DNA from: Pseudomonadota bacterium
Lineage (GTDB): Bacteria; Pseudomonadota; Gammaproteobacteria; Xanthomonadales; Rhodanobacteraceae
Length of the DNA stretch: 64,000 nt
Direction of reading: 5' to 3'
Assembly (NCBI GenBank): GCA_021793575.1
Contig: JAJYSM010000011.1
Coordinates: 1-64,000, forward strand
The notes under the pieces are model-generated. The model was not told the origin of the DNA. It made no database searches and was given only the letters and a program-made list of their open reading frames with translations. A program made the translations under genes and the position numbers. This document shows, piece by piece, positions 1 to 8,106 of the stretch. Positions within the stretch are counted from its first letter, which is position 1. Each line of letters opens with the position of its first letter.

Positions 1-1
1 G

Positions 2-61
2 CTTCGCGCACTTCAACACAAGGCCAGGCAACTTGGCCTCGCGCTCGTCCATGTGGCCTGA
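2..61 (+). CDS. C-terminal tail of an unrecognised plus-strand gene (partial)
   Basis: Reading from base 2, an open frame runs off the left edge and ends at a TGA at 59-61. It encodes a tail with mixed basic and hydrophobic residues (LRALQHKARQLGLALVHVA). The look resembles transposase C-termini, but 19 residues are too few to assign a family. If real, it separates hemA from the prfA gene that usually follows it in related genomes. Confidence 0.25.
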   Translation, partial: LRALQHKARQLGLALVHVA

Positions 62-110
62 TCGCTTGAGTATGGAAAATGCTTAAATCAACGGCTTACG
101 TGATGTTTGA

Positions 111-176
111 TGAGAGCGCACCCTGTGCGCGATCGGAGGTGCAGCAGATTTTTCGTGCACCGGGTGCTCCTACAGC
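111..176. repeat. Inverted pair of REP elements (GTAGGAGC type)
   Basis: Two similar short palindromic units face each other. The plus-strand unit at 111-134 has the hairpin GCGCA-CCCTG-TGCGC at 116-130, preceded by TGAGAGC. The minus-strand unit at about 154-175 begins GTAGGAGC and has a GCAC-CCG-GTGC hairpin. REP sequences headed GTAG are known in Xanthomonadales and Pseudomonas and are mobilised by RAYT transposases. The TAG of the minus unit's GTAG is the hemA stop codon, so the repeat abuts the coding end exactly. It may act as a 3' end stabiliser or terminator for hemA mRNA. Confidence 0.6.
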
Positions 177-1444
177 GGTGTTTCGTGGTCGTCCTCGTCC
201 CGCCCGTATAGCCGTCCAGCTGCATGCAGCAGGTCCAGGTCGCCGTTCAGCGTCGCCTCGCGCAGGCGCGCGCTGGGGTGGTGCAGCAGCTTGTTGGTCA
301 GCGTGTTGGCGAGAAACGCCAGCGCCTCGTCCGGCGACTTGCCGCGGGCCAGCATGCTGCGGGCCTTGTCCAGCACCTCGTCGCGGTACGTCTCGGCGTG
401 CTGGCGCATGTCCAGCGCCGGATTGCGCAGGGTAAGCGCGCGGCGCCAGGCCATGTAGCGATCCACCTGCAGGTCGATGATCGCGCCGGCCTCGCGCGCG
501 GCGGCCTCGCGCGAGCGGCGGTTATCGTCGATCACCTGGCGCAGGTCGTCGATGCCGTACAGGTAGACGTCCGGCAGCTCGCCCACGCCGGCCTCGATAT
601 CGCGCGGTACCGCGATGTCGACCATGAACATCGGCTTGCGCCGGCGGCTCGCCATCGCTTTCTCGACCATGCTGCGGGTCAGCACCGGCTGCCGCGCCGC
701 CGTGGAGGAGATCACGATGTCGGCCTCGGCAAGGTGCTGCGGCAGGTCGGCCAGCGCGATCGCGTAGCCCCCATAGCGGCCGGCCAGCTCCTGCGCGGAT
801 TCGAGCGTGCGGTTGGCCACGATCAGCCTGCGCACGTTTTTGTCGGCCAGATGCCGCGCGGCCAGTTCGATCGTGTCGCCGGCGCCGATCAGCAGCACGC
901 AGGCTTGCCTGAGGTCGGCGAACACCTGTTCGGCCAGCCGCACCGCGGTGAACGCGACCGAGACCGTGTGCGCGCCGATGCGGGTTTCGGTGCGCACCCG
1001 CTTGGCCACCGCGAAGGTGTGCTGCAGCAGGCGGTCGAGCGGCGCCTTGAGCGACTGCGCCGCGCGCGCCTGCTGGTACGCGTCCTTCACCTGGCCGAGG
1101 ATCTGCGGCTCGCCCAGCACCATCGAATCGAGCCCGGTGGCGACGCGGAACATATGGCGCACGGCGTTCTGTTCGTCGTGCCGATAAAGGAACTCGGCCA
1201 GCCTGCCCGGGGTCAGTCGGTGATGCCGACTCAACCACGTCTGCGGAATCTCCTCCGCACCGCTCGCCACACTCACATACAGTTCGGTGCGGTTGCAGGT
1301 GGACAGGATCAGCGCCTCCTCCACGCCGGGTTCGCGCACGAGTTCGTGCAGGGCCGCGCCGGCGGCATCCGCATCAAACGCCACCTGCTCGCGCAGGCTG
1401 ACCGGCGCGGTGAGGTGATTGAGCCCGAGGGCGATCAGCGTCAT
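170..1444 (-). CDS. hemA: Glutamyl-tRNA reductase HemA
   Basis: Catalyses NADPH-dependent reduction of glutamyl-tRNA(Glu) to glutamate-1-semialdehyde, the first committed step of the C5 route to heme. The 424-residue length is normal. The N-terminal catalytic domain carries the STCNRTE motif with nucleophilic Cys50. The Rossmann NADPH-binding region includes LLIGAGDTIE (usual form GxGxxG, slightly altered), and the C-terminal dimerisation helix follows. It is divergent from the TPR lipoprotein gene, with about 100 bp for both promoters; no strong Shine-Dalgarno precedes the ATG. Its stop lies inside a REP element. prfA, the usual downstream partner, is not within the 170 bp remaining in the window. 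Confidence 0.96.
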   Translation of the reverse strand: MTLIALGLNHLTAPVSLREQVAFDADAAGAALHELVREPGVEEALILSTCNRTELYVSVASGAEEIPQTWLSRHHRLTPGRLAEFLYRHDEQNAVRHMFRVATGLDSMVLGEPQILGQVKDAYQQARAAQSLKAPLDRLLQHTFAVAKRVRTETRIGAHTVSVAFTAVRLAEQVFADLRQACVLLIGAGDTIELAARHLADKNVRRLIVANRTLESAQELAGRYGGYAIALADLPQHLAEADIVISSTAARQPVLTRSMVEKAMASRRRKPMFMVDIAVPRDIEAGVGELPDVYLYGIDDLRQVIDDNRRSREAAAREAGAIIDLQVDRYMAWRRALTLRNPALDMRQHAETYRDEVLDKARSMLARGKSPDEALAFLANTLTNKLLHHPSARLREATLNGDLDLLHAAGRLYGRDEDDHETPL

Positions 1445-1543
1445 GGTTTCTAAGGAGATCTCGGCGGCAGTGGTCGGTGGCGTAGGCTAAGCTTGATGAA
1501 GCGTGCCGTGCAGGTCACAGATACGGCCGGAACAGGCAGACAG

Positions 1544-3295
1544 ATGGAGAGCAGTGTGCGGAGCAGTGTGGTCAAGTTCAAGCAACTGCGGCATTTTACG
1601 ATACTGACGACGCTATCGCTGGGCCTGCTGGCCTGTGCCGATATGCCGCGGCAATCGACGCCCGGTGCGGCGGCTTCACAGCAGCCGCTGGCCCGACTGG
1701 TGGTGGCCATCCCGGACGCGCAGCATGATCTGCTGGCGCAGCTGCTGGCTGGCGAAATGGCGCTGGGTCACACCGATCTGGTCGCCGCTGCAACCTACTA
1801 CGGTCGGGCGATGGTGCTGAGCGACGACCCGCGGGTGGCCGAACGCGCCGCCACGCTGGCGATCGCCGTGCATGACACCGCTGCCGCCCAGCGTGCGCTG
1901 GATCGCTGGCAGGCGCTGGGCGCCACGCCGTCCGGCATGGCGCAAGCGCGCGCGGAGTTGGCGCTCGATCACGGGGATACGGCGGAAGCGCGCCGCCAGC
2001 TGACTTTGCTGACTGGCAGCGGCGACAAAGACGCCTGGCGGCAGTTCGGTCGCGTGCTGCTGGGTGCCCGCGATCAGGCACAGGCGGCGCGCCTGCTGCT
2101 GGCGCTGGCCACGCCGCAGCGCCTGCCCGGCGAGGCCCGGGCATGGCTGGCGATGAGCGAGCTGGGTGACAAGTTCGGCCAGCATGCCTATGCCATGCAG
2201 ATCGCCGAGGCGGCCGCACAGCGTTTCAGGAGCGCCGAAACCTACGCCTGGCTGGCGCAGATGAAATTCAGGGATGGCGACCACGCCGGTGCGCGCCAGC
2301 TGCTCGAAAAGGCGCTGGCCAAGGCGCCGCAGAACATCCCGCTGCGGTTGGCCTACGCCGGCATGCTCAGTCAGGGTGGCGACTACGCGCGCGCTGCCGC
2401 CGTGCTGCAGAAGGGGCCGCAGAATGCCGACACTTTCGCCCTGCGCGCCGGCCTGGCGGCGCAGCGCAAGGACGGCAAGGCGCTGGCGGTGATCTACCAG
2501 CAGCTGCAGCAGGCGCCGCAGGACGTGCGCGCGCGCAGCGCCTACCTGCTGGGTCAGCTGGCTGAAATGCAGCATCACGACGCCCAGGCGCTGACCTGGT
2601 ACGCACAGGTGGCCGACGACGATCCGCACGCATTCGACGCGGATCTGCGCAGTGCGGTGATCCTGCAGACGCAGGGCAAGAGCGAACAGGCGCACAAGCT
2701 GCTGCATCAGATGCAGCTGGATTTTCTCGACCAGCCCGCGCAGCTGCGCCAGGCCTACGAGGTCGATGCCGAGCTGTATCTGCGCGAAAAGAAATACCCG
2801 CAGGCCGAAACCGCATTCAGCCGCGCGCTGCAGGTGGTGCCGGACGATCCGGGCCTGCTCTACGGCCGCGGCCTGGCCTATGCCGAAGCCGGCCAGGTCG
2901 ACCAGGCGGTGCAGGATTTCCGCCGGCTGCTGCAACTCAAGCCGGGCGACGTCGATGCCAGCAACGCGCTCGGCTTCACCCTGGCCGACGCCAATCGCGA
3001 CCTGCCCGAGGCCGAGCGGCTGATCCGCAGCGCTCGCGCCGCCAAGCCTAACGATCCGGCCATCGCCGATTCGTGGGGCTGGGTGCAGTACCGGCTGGGC
3101 CATCTGGAGCAGGCCGAGCGCGTCCTGCGGCAGGCATGGCTGGCGCGCAAGGATGCCGATGTCGGCGTGCATCTGGGTGAAGTGTTGTGGAAGCAGGGTC
3201 GCCAGCAGGATGCGCAGCGGATCTTTGGTGAGGTGCGCCGGATCGATCCGCACAGCAGCAGCCTTCGCGACACCCTGAAACGTCTGCAACCATGA
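1544..3295 (+). CDS. Tetratricopeptide-repeat lipoprotein
   Basis: Predicted outer-membrane-anchored periplasmic TPR protein of 583 residues. The chosen ATG gives a basic n-region (KFKQLRH), a hydrophobic stretch and the lipobox LLAC, with Cys31 as the lipidated residue and Ala at +2, which favours outer-membrane sorting. An in-frame ATG at 1493 would add 17 residues before the signal peptide and seems less likely. Nearly all the mature part is helical TPR-like repeat, clearest around LLYGRGLAYAEAGQVDQAVQ. It overlaps lolB by four bases (ATGA), as in related Xanthomonadales where such a gene sits beside lolB-ispE. A role as a scaffold in envelope assembly is inference; no enzyme motif is visible. 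Confidence 0.8.
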   Translation: MESSVRSSVVKFKQLRHFTILTTLSLGLLACADMPRQSTPGAAASQQPLARLVVAIPDAQHDLLAQLLAGEMALGHTDLVAAATYYGRAMVLSDDPRVAERAATLAIAVHDTAAAQRALDRWQALGATPSGMAQARAELALDHGDTAEARRQLTLLTGSGDKDAWRQFGRVLLGARDQAQAARLLLALATPQRLPGEARAWLAMSELGDKFGQHAYAMQIAEAAAQRFRSAETYAWLAQMKFRDGDHAGARQLLEKALAKAPQNIPLRLAYAGMLSQGGDYARAAAVLQKGPQNADTFALRAGLAAQRKDGKALAVIYQQLQQAPQDVRARSAYLLGQLAEMQHHDAQALTWYAQVADDDPHAFDADLRSAVILQTQGKSEQAHKLLHQMQLDFLDQPAQLRQAYEVDAELYLREKKYPQAETAFSRALQVVPDDPGLLYGRGLAYAEAGQVDQAVQDFRRLLQLKPGDVDASNALGFTLADANRDLPEAERLIRSARAAKPNDPAIADSWGWVQYRLGHLEQAERVLRQAWLARKDADVGVHLGEVLWKQGRQQDAQRIFGEVRRIDPHSSSLRDTLKRLQP

Positions 3296-3918
3296 GTCGC
3301 CGCCTGCGCCTGATCATCGCCGCGCTGCTGCCGCTGCTGCTCGCCGCCTGCGTCTCCGTACCCGTCGTGCGCATCCGGGGCGACGTCAGCCTGATGCAGG
3401 CGCAGCTGGCGCGCGAGCAGGCGCTGGCGCATGCCGATCACTGGATCCTGCAAGGCCGGCTCGGCGTGTCCGACGGCAAGCACGGCGGCAGCGGCAGCTT
3501 CAGCTGGACGCAGAACGGCGACCAATACGATTTCGTGCTGCGCGCGCCGATCACCGGCAAGAGCTTCCGCCTCAGCGGCGGCCCGGACGGCGCGCTGCTG
3601 GAAGGGCTCGACGGCGGGCCGCTGCGCGGGCCGGACGCCGAGGCGCTGATGCGCCAGGCGCTGGGCTGGGTGGTGCCGCTGCAGAACCTGCGCGCGTGGG
3701 TGCTCGGCCTGCGTGCCGACAGCGGCCCGGCCGAGCTGCGGTTCGGCGCCGATCGGCTGCCGTCGCAGCTGCAGCAGGACGGCTGGACGGTGGATTACCC
3801 CGCCTGGGATGCCGCCCGCACGCCGCCGCTGCCGCAGAAGGTGTTCGCCGAAAAGGCGCCCTACAAGGTGCGACTGTTCATCGAGTCATGGCAGTTCCAG
3901 CCGACGCCGGTGCAGTGA
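3292..3918 (+). CDS. lolB: Outer-membrane lipoprotein receptor LolB
   Basis: LolB accepts lipoproteins from the periplasmic chaperone LolA and inserts them into the outer membrane, and is itself a lipoprotein. The 208-residue protein has a signal peptide ending LLAAC, so Cys20 is acylated, with Val at +2. The body matches the LolB pattern: a WxLQGRLGV strand, GSFSW, a hydrophobic core and a C-terminal VRLFIESW strand. The start overlaps the TPR gene stop as ATGA, so translation is probably coupled. The position between hemA and ispE is the conserved gammaproteobacterial setting of lolB. Confidence 0.92.
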   Translation: MSRRLRLIIAALLPLLLAACVSVPVVRIRGDVSLMQAQLAREQALAHADHWILQGRLGVSDGKHGGSGSFSWTQNGDQYDFVLRAPITGKSFRLSGGPDGALLEGLDGGPLRGPDAEALMRQALGWVVPLQNLRAWVLGLRADSGPAELRFGADRLPSQLQQDGWTVDYPAWDAARTPPLPQKVFAEKAPYKVRLFIESWQFQPTPVQ

Positions 3919-3992
3919 ATCGGGCACGCTTGGGTTAGGCTTTGCGCCCCGGCGGACTGCCCCGTGCGCCGCCTCCTGAGCTTCGCATCACG

Positions 3993-5390
3993 ATGCCGTC
4001 TCCGATCCAGCACGTTTCGATCCAACGCGCCGAGCCGTCGCTGGTCGAGCGCCTGTGCGCGATCGAGCGCAAGGCGGTGCAGCTGTTTCGCGGGCATCCG
4101 GCGTGGCCGAGCTATTCGGCGATGCCGATCCCGCCCGCGCTGCTACAGCAGTCGATCAGCCGCGGGCTGGTGTGGGTGGCGCTGAACGGGCAGGCCGAGC
4201 CGGTCGGCTTCGTATGGCTGGATACGCAGGTGGGCGCGGGCGCCATCGGGATTGCCGAGCTCGACGTGCTGCCGGCATACGGCCAGCGCGGCATCGGCGC
4301 GGCGCTGCTGGAACACGCCTGCGCCTGGGCGCGCGCGGCCGGCTATCGGCGCGTCGACCTGGGCACGCTGGCCGACCTGCGCTGGAATGCGCCGTTCTAC
4401 GCGAAACACGGCTTCACCGCGGTGGCCAAGAACGACCCGGCTTTTGCACTCGCACTGCGGCGTGACCGCGAAAACGGTTTTCCCGATCACCTGCGGGTGT
4501 TCATGAGCCGGCCGCTGCCGCCACCTGCCAGCGACGGCTGGACGGCGTGGCCGGCGCCGGCGAAGCTGAACCTGTTTCTGCGCATCGTCGGCCGGCGGCC
4601 GGACGGCTACCACGAGCTGCAGACGGTGTTCCGCCTGCTCGACTGGGGCGACGAGATCCGCCTGCGGCGGCGCGATGACGGTGAGATCCGGCGCACGCAC
4701 GAGGTGCCGGGGGTGCCCGCCGAGGGCGACTTGGCCGTGCGCGCGGCGCGGCTGCTGCAGGAGCACGCGGGCGTCGATGCGGGGGCCGAGATCGAGGTCG
4801 ACAAGCGCATTCCGCTGGGCGGTGGCCTGGGCGGCGGCAGCTCCGATGCGGCCACCGTGCTGGTGGCGCTGAACCAGCTGTGGGGGCTGCAGCTGGACGA
4901 CGATGCGCTGGCCGGGCTCGGCCGCCAGCTCGGCGCCGACGTGCCGCTGTTCGTGCGCGGCCGCTCGGCCTGGGCCGAAGGCATCGGCGAACGGCTCACT
5001 CCGCTGCCGCTGCCGCGGCGCCACTACGTGGTGCTCGACCCGCACGATCCGGTCTCCACCGCCGCGCTTTTTCAAGCGCCTGAATTGACACGAAATGCAC
5101 CGCGGGCGACAATTTCGTCCTTTGTATCCGGCGAAACGGCGGAAAATGCCTTCACGCTGGCGGTACGTGCGCGGCACCCGCGGGTAGCCGCGGCGCTGGA
5201 CTGGCTCGGTGGCTTCGGGTCGGCACGGCTCTCCGGCAGCGGCGGCTGCGTTTTTCTGGAGACGCGATCATTCGATCGGGCGATGACGATCGCCGCGCAG
5301 TGCCCCGTGGCTTTCACGGCGCAAGCGGCCACCGGCGTCGAGGTTTCACCTTTGCGGCAGGCTCTGGTGCGCCATCGTGGCGAGTGCTGA
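3993..5390 (+). CDS. ispE: GNAT acetyltransferase fused in frame to IspE kinase
   Basis: A single uninterrupted frame of 465 codons. Residues about 1-170 form a GCN5-related N-acetyltransferase with the acetyl-CoA loop QRGIGAAL and the closing segment WNAPFYAKHGF. Residues about 171-465 are a complete IspE, which phosphorylates 4-diphosphocytidyl-2-C-methylerythritol in the MEP isoprenoid pathway: PAKLNLFL with the conserved Lys, the GHMP ATP loop GGGLGGGSSDAA, and LGADVPLF with the catalytic Asp. There is no stop between the parts. IspE could also start at the internal ATG 4503, giving 295 residues, close to the family norm, but no Shine-Dalgarno precedes it. An ATG at 3942 would add 17 low-complexity residues. 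The GNAT substrate is unknown. IspE assignment is secure; whether one polypeptide is made is not. Confidence 0.85.
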   Translation: MPSPIQHVSIQRAEPSLVERLCAIERKAVQLFRGHPAWPSYSAMPIPPALLQQSISRGLVWVALNGQAEPVGFVWLDTQVGAGAIGIAELDVLPAYGQRGIGAALLEHACAWARAAGYRRVDLGTLADLRWNAPFYAKHGFTAVAKNDPAFALALRRDRENGFPDHLRVFMSRPLPPPASDGWTAWPAPAKLNLFLRIVGRRPDGYHELQTVFRLLDWGDEIRLRRRDDGEIRRTHEVPGVPAEGDLAVRAARLLQEHAGVDAGAEIEVDKRIPLGGGLGGGSSDAATVLVALNQLWGLQLDDDALAGLGRQLGADVPLFVRGRSAWAEGIGERLTPLPLPRRHYVVLDPHDPVSTAALFQAPELTRNAPRATISSFVSGETAENAFTLAVRARHPRVAAALDWLGGFGSARLSGSGGCVFLETRSFDRAMTIAAQCPVAFTAQAATGVEVSPLRQALVRHRGEC

Positions 5391-5471
5391 GCGATACGGA
5401 CACAACGGCGGCCGCCGGCCTCATGGCGGCGGTCACGAGTACATACGCAGGCATAACCGAACACACATTAC

Positions 5472-5548
5472 TGGGGCGTCGCCAAGCTGGTTAAGGCACG
5501 GGATTTTGATTCCCGCATACGCAGGTTCGAATCCTGCCGCCCCAGCCA
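5472..5548 (+). tRNA. tRNA-Gln (anticodon TTG)
   Basis: A 77-nt cloverleaf with encoded CCA. The acceptor TGGGGCG pairs with CGCCCCA, the anticodon stem CGGGA/TCCCG encloses loop TTTTGAT, and the T-arm is GCAGGTTCGAATCCTGC. Anticodon TTG reads CAA. It lies 34 bases before prs and is probably co-transcribed with it, as tRNA-Gln and prs are in related genomes. Confidence 0.97.
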
Positions 5549-5582
5549 TTCATGATGGCCATTGGTTTCGAGGTAACAACAC

Positions 5583-6542
5583 GTGGACACGTCCACCCCG
5601 ATGATGCTTTTTTGCGGCAATGCGCATCGCGCGCTGGCCGAGGACGTCGCCCATCGCCTGGGCGTGCCGCTGGGCAAGGCGCTGGTTGGCACCTTCAGCG
5701 ACGGCGAGGTGCAGATCGAGATCGAAGAGAATGTGCGCCGGCAGGAAGTGTTCGTGCTGCAACCCACCGGCGCGCCGAGTGCGGTGAACCTGTTCGAGCT
5801 GCTGGCACTCACCGATGCGCTCAAGCGTGCCTCGGCGGCCAGCGTCACGGCGGTGATCCCGTATTTCGGCTATGCCCGGCAGGATCGTCGGCCGCGCTCG
5901 GCGCGGGTGCCGATCACCGCCAAGCTGGCTGCCCGCATGATCGGTGCCGCTGGCGTCGACCGGGTGCTGACGGTGGATCTGCACGCCGATCAGATCCAGG
6001 GCTTCTTCGACATTCCGGTCGACAATGTCTACGCCTCGCCGGTGCTGCTGGCCGACATCTGGCGCCACCACAGCATGGACGACCTGATCGTGGTCAGCCC
6101 GGATGTGGGCGGCGTGGTGCGCGCGCGCGCGCTGGCCAAGCGGCTGGATGATGCGGATCTGGCGATCATCGACAAGCGCCGCCCGAAAGCCAATGTGGCG
6201 ACGGTGATGAACATCATCGGCGACGTCAACGGCAAGACCTGCGTGCTGATCGACGACATCGTCGACACCGCCGGTACGCTGTGCGCGGCGGCCGCGGCGC
6301 TGAAGGAACGCGGCGCGCGCAAGGTGGTGGCCTACTGCGTGCATCCGGTGCTGTCCGGCGCGGCCGTCAGCAATATCGAGGGCTCCCAGCTCGATCAGCT
6401 GGTGGTCACCAACACCTTGCCGCTGAGCCCGGCGGTGCAGGCCTGTGCCAAGATCCGCCAGCTGTCGGTGGCCGAGCTGCTGGCCGAAACCATTCGCCGC
6501 ATCGCCTTTGGCGAGTCGGTGAGTTCGCTCTACGTCGATTGA
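5583..6542 (+). CDS. prs: Ribose-phosphate pyrophosphokinase (PRPP synthase)
   Basis: Makes PRPP from ribose-5-phosphate and ATP, feeding purine, pyrimidine, NAD, His and Trp synthesis. The 319-residue protein shows the FSDGE segment, the [15 protein letters not shown] region of the class I enzymes and the PRPP-binding loop DDIVDTAGT. It starts with GTG; GAGGT lies about 9 bases upstream and no in-frame ATG has a ribosome site. It follows tRNA-Gln and precedes rplY, the usual prs-rplY-pth-ychF row. A perfect 10-bp inverted repeat sits just after its stop. Confidence 0.97.
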   Translation: MDTSTPMMLFCGNAHRALAEDVAHRLGVPLGKALVGTFSDGEVQIEIEENVRRQEVFVLQPTGAPSAVNLFELLALTDALKRASAASVTAVIPYFGYARQDRRPRSARVPITAKLAARMIGAAGVDRVLTVDLHADQIQGFFDIPVDNVYASPVLLADIWRHHSMDDLIVVSPDVGGVVRARALAKRLDDADLAIIDKRRPKANVATVMNIIGDVNGKTCVLIDDIVDTAGTLCAAAAALKERGARKVVAYCVHPVLSGAAVSNIEGSQLDQLVVTNTLPLSPAVQACAKIRQLSVAELLAETIRRIAFGESVSSLYVD

Positions 6543-6548
6543 TTTCGT

Positions 6549-6570
6549 CGCGGCGGCCACGGCCGCCGCG
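6549..6570 (+). terminator. Perfect 10-bp inverted repeat after prs
   Basis: CGCGGCGGCC and GGCCGCCGCG are separated by two bases, seven bases past the prs stop. No T-tract follows directly, only CTTTTCT 13 bases on. It is probably a processing, attenuation or mRNA-stability hairpin between prs and rplY rather than a full terminator. Confidence 0.4.
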
Positions 6571-6650
6571 GCACCACCGGCTTTTCTGGTCGCGGAAAAG
6601 TCATGCGATCGCCGCGAGGCGGTTCTTCAAGCAACCTAAGGCAGTATCCA

Positions 6651-7346
6651 ATGACCAAGACACATGAAATCAAGGCGCATAGCCGCAAGGACGAGGGGAA
6701 AGGTGCGAGCCGCCGCCTGCGTCGTGCGAGCTTCGTGCCCGCCGTGGTGTACGGCGCCGACAAGCCGCCGCAGAGCATCCAGATCGAGCACAACACGATC
6801 CTGCTCGCCGCCAGGCACGAGTGGTTCTTCTCTTCGGTGCTCGATCTGAACGTCGACGGCGACGTGCAAAAGGTGCTGGTGCGCGACTGGCAGAAGCATC
6901 CGTTCAAGCAGCTGATGATGCACATGGACTTTCTGCGCATCAACGAGAACGAAGCCGTGCGCGTGAACGTGCCGCTGCACTTCCTCAATCAGGAAAAATC
7001 GCTGGCCGGCAAGACCTCTGGCGTGGTGATCTCGCACAACCTGACCGAGGTCGAGGTGTCCTGCCTGCCCAAGCATCTGCCCGAGTTCATCGAGCTGGAT
7101 CTGGGCAATCTGAAGGAAGGCGACATCATCCACCTGTCGCAGCTGACCCTGCCTGCCAACGTCGAGCTGCCCGCGCTGCAGCTGGGTGAGGCCCATGACA
7201 TCGCAGTGGTTACGGTGAACCACGTCAAGGAAAGCGCCGAGGATGTGGCTGAGGACGCCGCCGCCCTGGCCGAAGCCGAGGCAGCCAAGGCGGCAGCGGT
7301 GAAGCCGGCCAAGCCGGCCGCCAAGCCGGGCGCCGACAAGAAGTAA
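6651..7346 (+). CDS. rplY: 50S ribosomal protein L25/general stress protein Ctc
   Basis: Binds 5S rRNA in the large subunit. The 231-residue protein is the long Ctc-type form: an N-terminal L25 domain (about 1-95, KDEGKGASRRLR, AVVYG) followed by the TL5/CTC beta domain (about 100-190) and an Ala/Lys-rich tail. The start ATG at 6651 has TAAGG about 10 bases upstream; an earlier in-frame ATG at 6603 adds a sequence unlike L25. It lies between prs and pth, the conserved placement. Confidence 0.95.
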   Translation: MTKTHEIKAHSRKDEGKGASRRLRRASFVPAVVYGADKPPQSIQIEHNTILLAARHEWFFSSVLDLNVDGDVQKVLVRDWQKHPFKQLMMHMDFLRINENEAVRVNVPLHFLNQEKSLAGKTSGVVISHNLTEVEVSCLPKHLPEFIELDLGNLKEGDIIHLSQLTLPANVELPALQLGEAHDIAVVTVNHVKESAEDVAEDAAALAEAEAAKAAAVKPAKPAAKPGADKK

Positions 7347-7386
7347 GTCGTCCGGAGCGCCGCGTCCCGCAGGCGCGGCGCCCCGC

Positions 7387-8001
7387 ATGGCCGACTGCAT
7401 GGCTGGTTTGCGACTCATCGTCGGGCTGGGCAATCCCGGCGCTGAATATCTCCGAACCCGGCACAACGCCGGGTTCTGGTTTGCGGACGTGCTCGCCAGC
7501 GGGCAGGACGAGCGCTTCGGCTTCGACAGCAAGCTGCACGGCGAAGTGTGCAAGGTACGCGTGGGCAGCGAGCCGCTGTGGCTGCTCAAGCCGGCCACGT
7601 TCATGAACAAGAGCGGCATCGCTGTGGCATCGGCGCTGCGCTACTACAAGATCGAGCCGGAGCAGTGCCTGGTCGCGCACGATGACCTGGACCTGCCGGC
7701 CGGCAGTGTCCGGCTGAAGTTCGATGGTGGCCACGGCGGCCAGAACGGATTGCGCGACATCATGACGCACCTGGGTCACGGCAAGTTCCACCGCCTGCGC
7801 GTGGGCATCGGGCATCCGGGCCATCGCGACCAGGTGACGCCCTGGGTGCTGGGGCGACCCTCAGCGCAGGACGAGGAGGCGATGCTCGATGGCATCGCGC
7901 GTGTGCTGCAGGTGTTGCCGCTGGCAGTGGCCGGCGAGTTCGAGAAGGCCATGCAGTTACTTCATACGGCGGGAACCGGGAACGGGGAACGGGGAACGTG
8001 A
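7387..8001 (+). CDS. pth: Peptidyl-tRNA hydrolase
   Basis: Hydrolyses peptidyl-tRNA released from stalled ribosomes. The 204-residue protein carries VGLGNPG with Asn16, the catalytic His26 in RHNAG, MNKSG, and HDDLDLPAG with the conserved Asp, then GGHGGQNGLR. ATG 7399 is an alternative start four codons later. The last residues (GTGNGERGT) are encoded by the left arm of a dispersed inverted repeat, and the stop codon lies in that arm, so the natural C-terminus has been shaped by the repeat. Confidence 0.96.
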   Translation: MADCMAGLRLIVGLGNPGAEYLRTRHNAGFWFADVLASGQDERFGFDSKLHGEVCKVRVGSEPLWLLKPATFMNKSGIAVASALRYYKIEPEQCLVAHDDLDLPAGSVRLKFDGGHGGQNGLRDIMTHLGHGKFHRLRVGIGHPGHRDQVTPWVLGRPSAQDEEAMLDGIARVLQVLPLAVAGEFEKAMQLLHTAGTGNGERGT

Positions 8002-8096
8002 GCGCCCGGCAAGGGCCGCATCGCTTCGTCGTTCCGTAACTCTCACGTTTCCTGTTTCCCATTCCTCCATTTCCCTTTTTCCGTTCGCTGTTCCCG
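7970..8096. repeat. Dispersed inverted repeat rich in GGGAAC units
   Basis: The left arm at 7970-8002 repeats GGGAAC/GGGGAAC and ends GGAACGTGAG. The right arm at 8041-8096 is its imperfect complement, beginning CTCACGTTTCC and continuing with TTTCCC, ATTCC and TTCCC units. A related structure sits before rpoB at 15508-15600. Similar GGGAAT/GGGAAC intergenic elements are common in Xanthomonadales genomes. It fills the pth-ychF gap and provides the pth stop codon. Confidence 0.55.
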
Positions 8097-8106
8097 GAGT
8101 CTCACC

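Noticed and set aside
79-435. A 118-codon plus-strand frame over the end of hemA
   Set aside because: It is Arg/Ala/Pro-rich and mostly antisense to hemA and the REP doublet.
5377-5604. A 75-codon frame spanning tRNA-Gln
   Set aside because: It crosses a tRNA gene and the prs start; no ribosome site or homology pattern.
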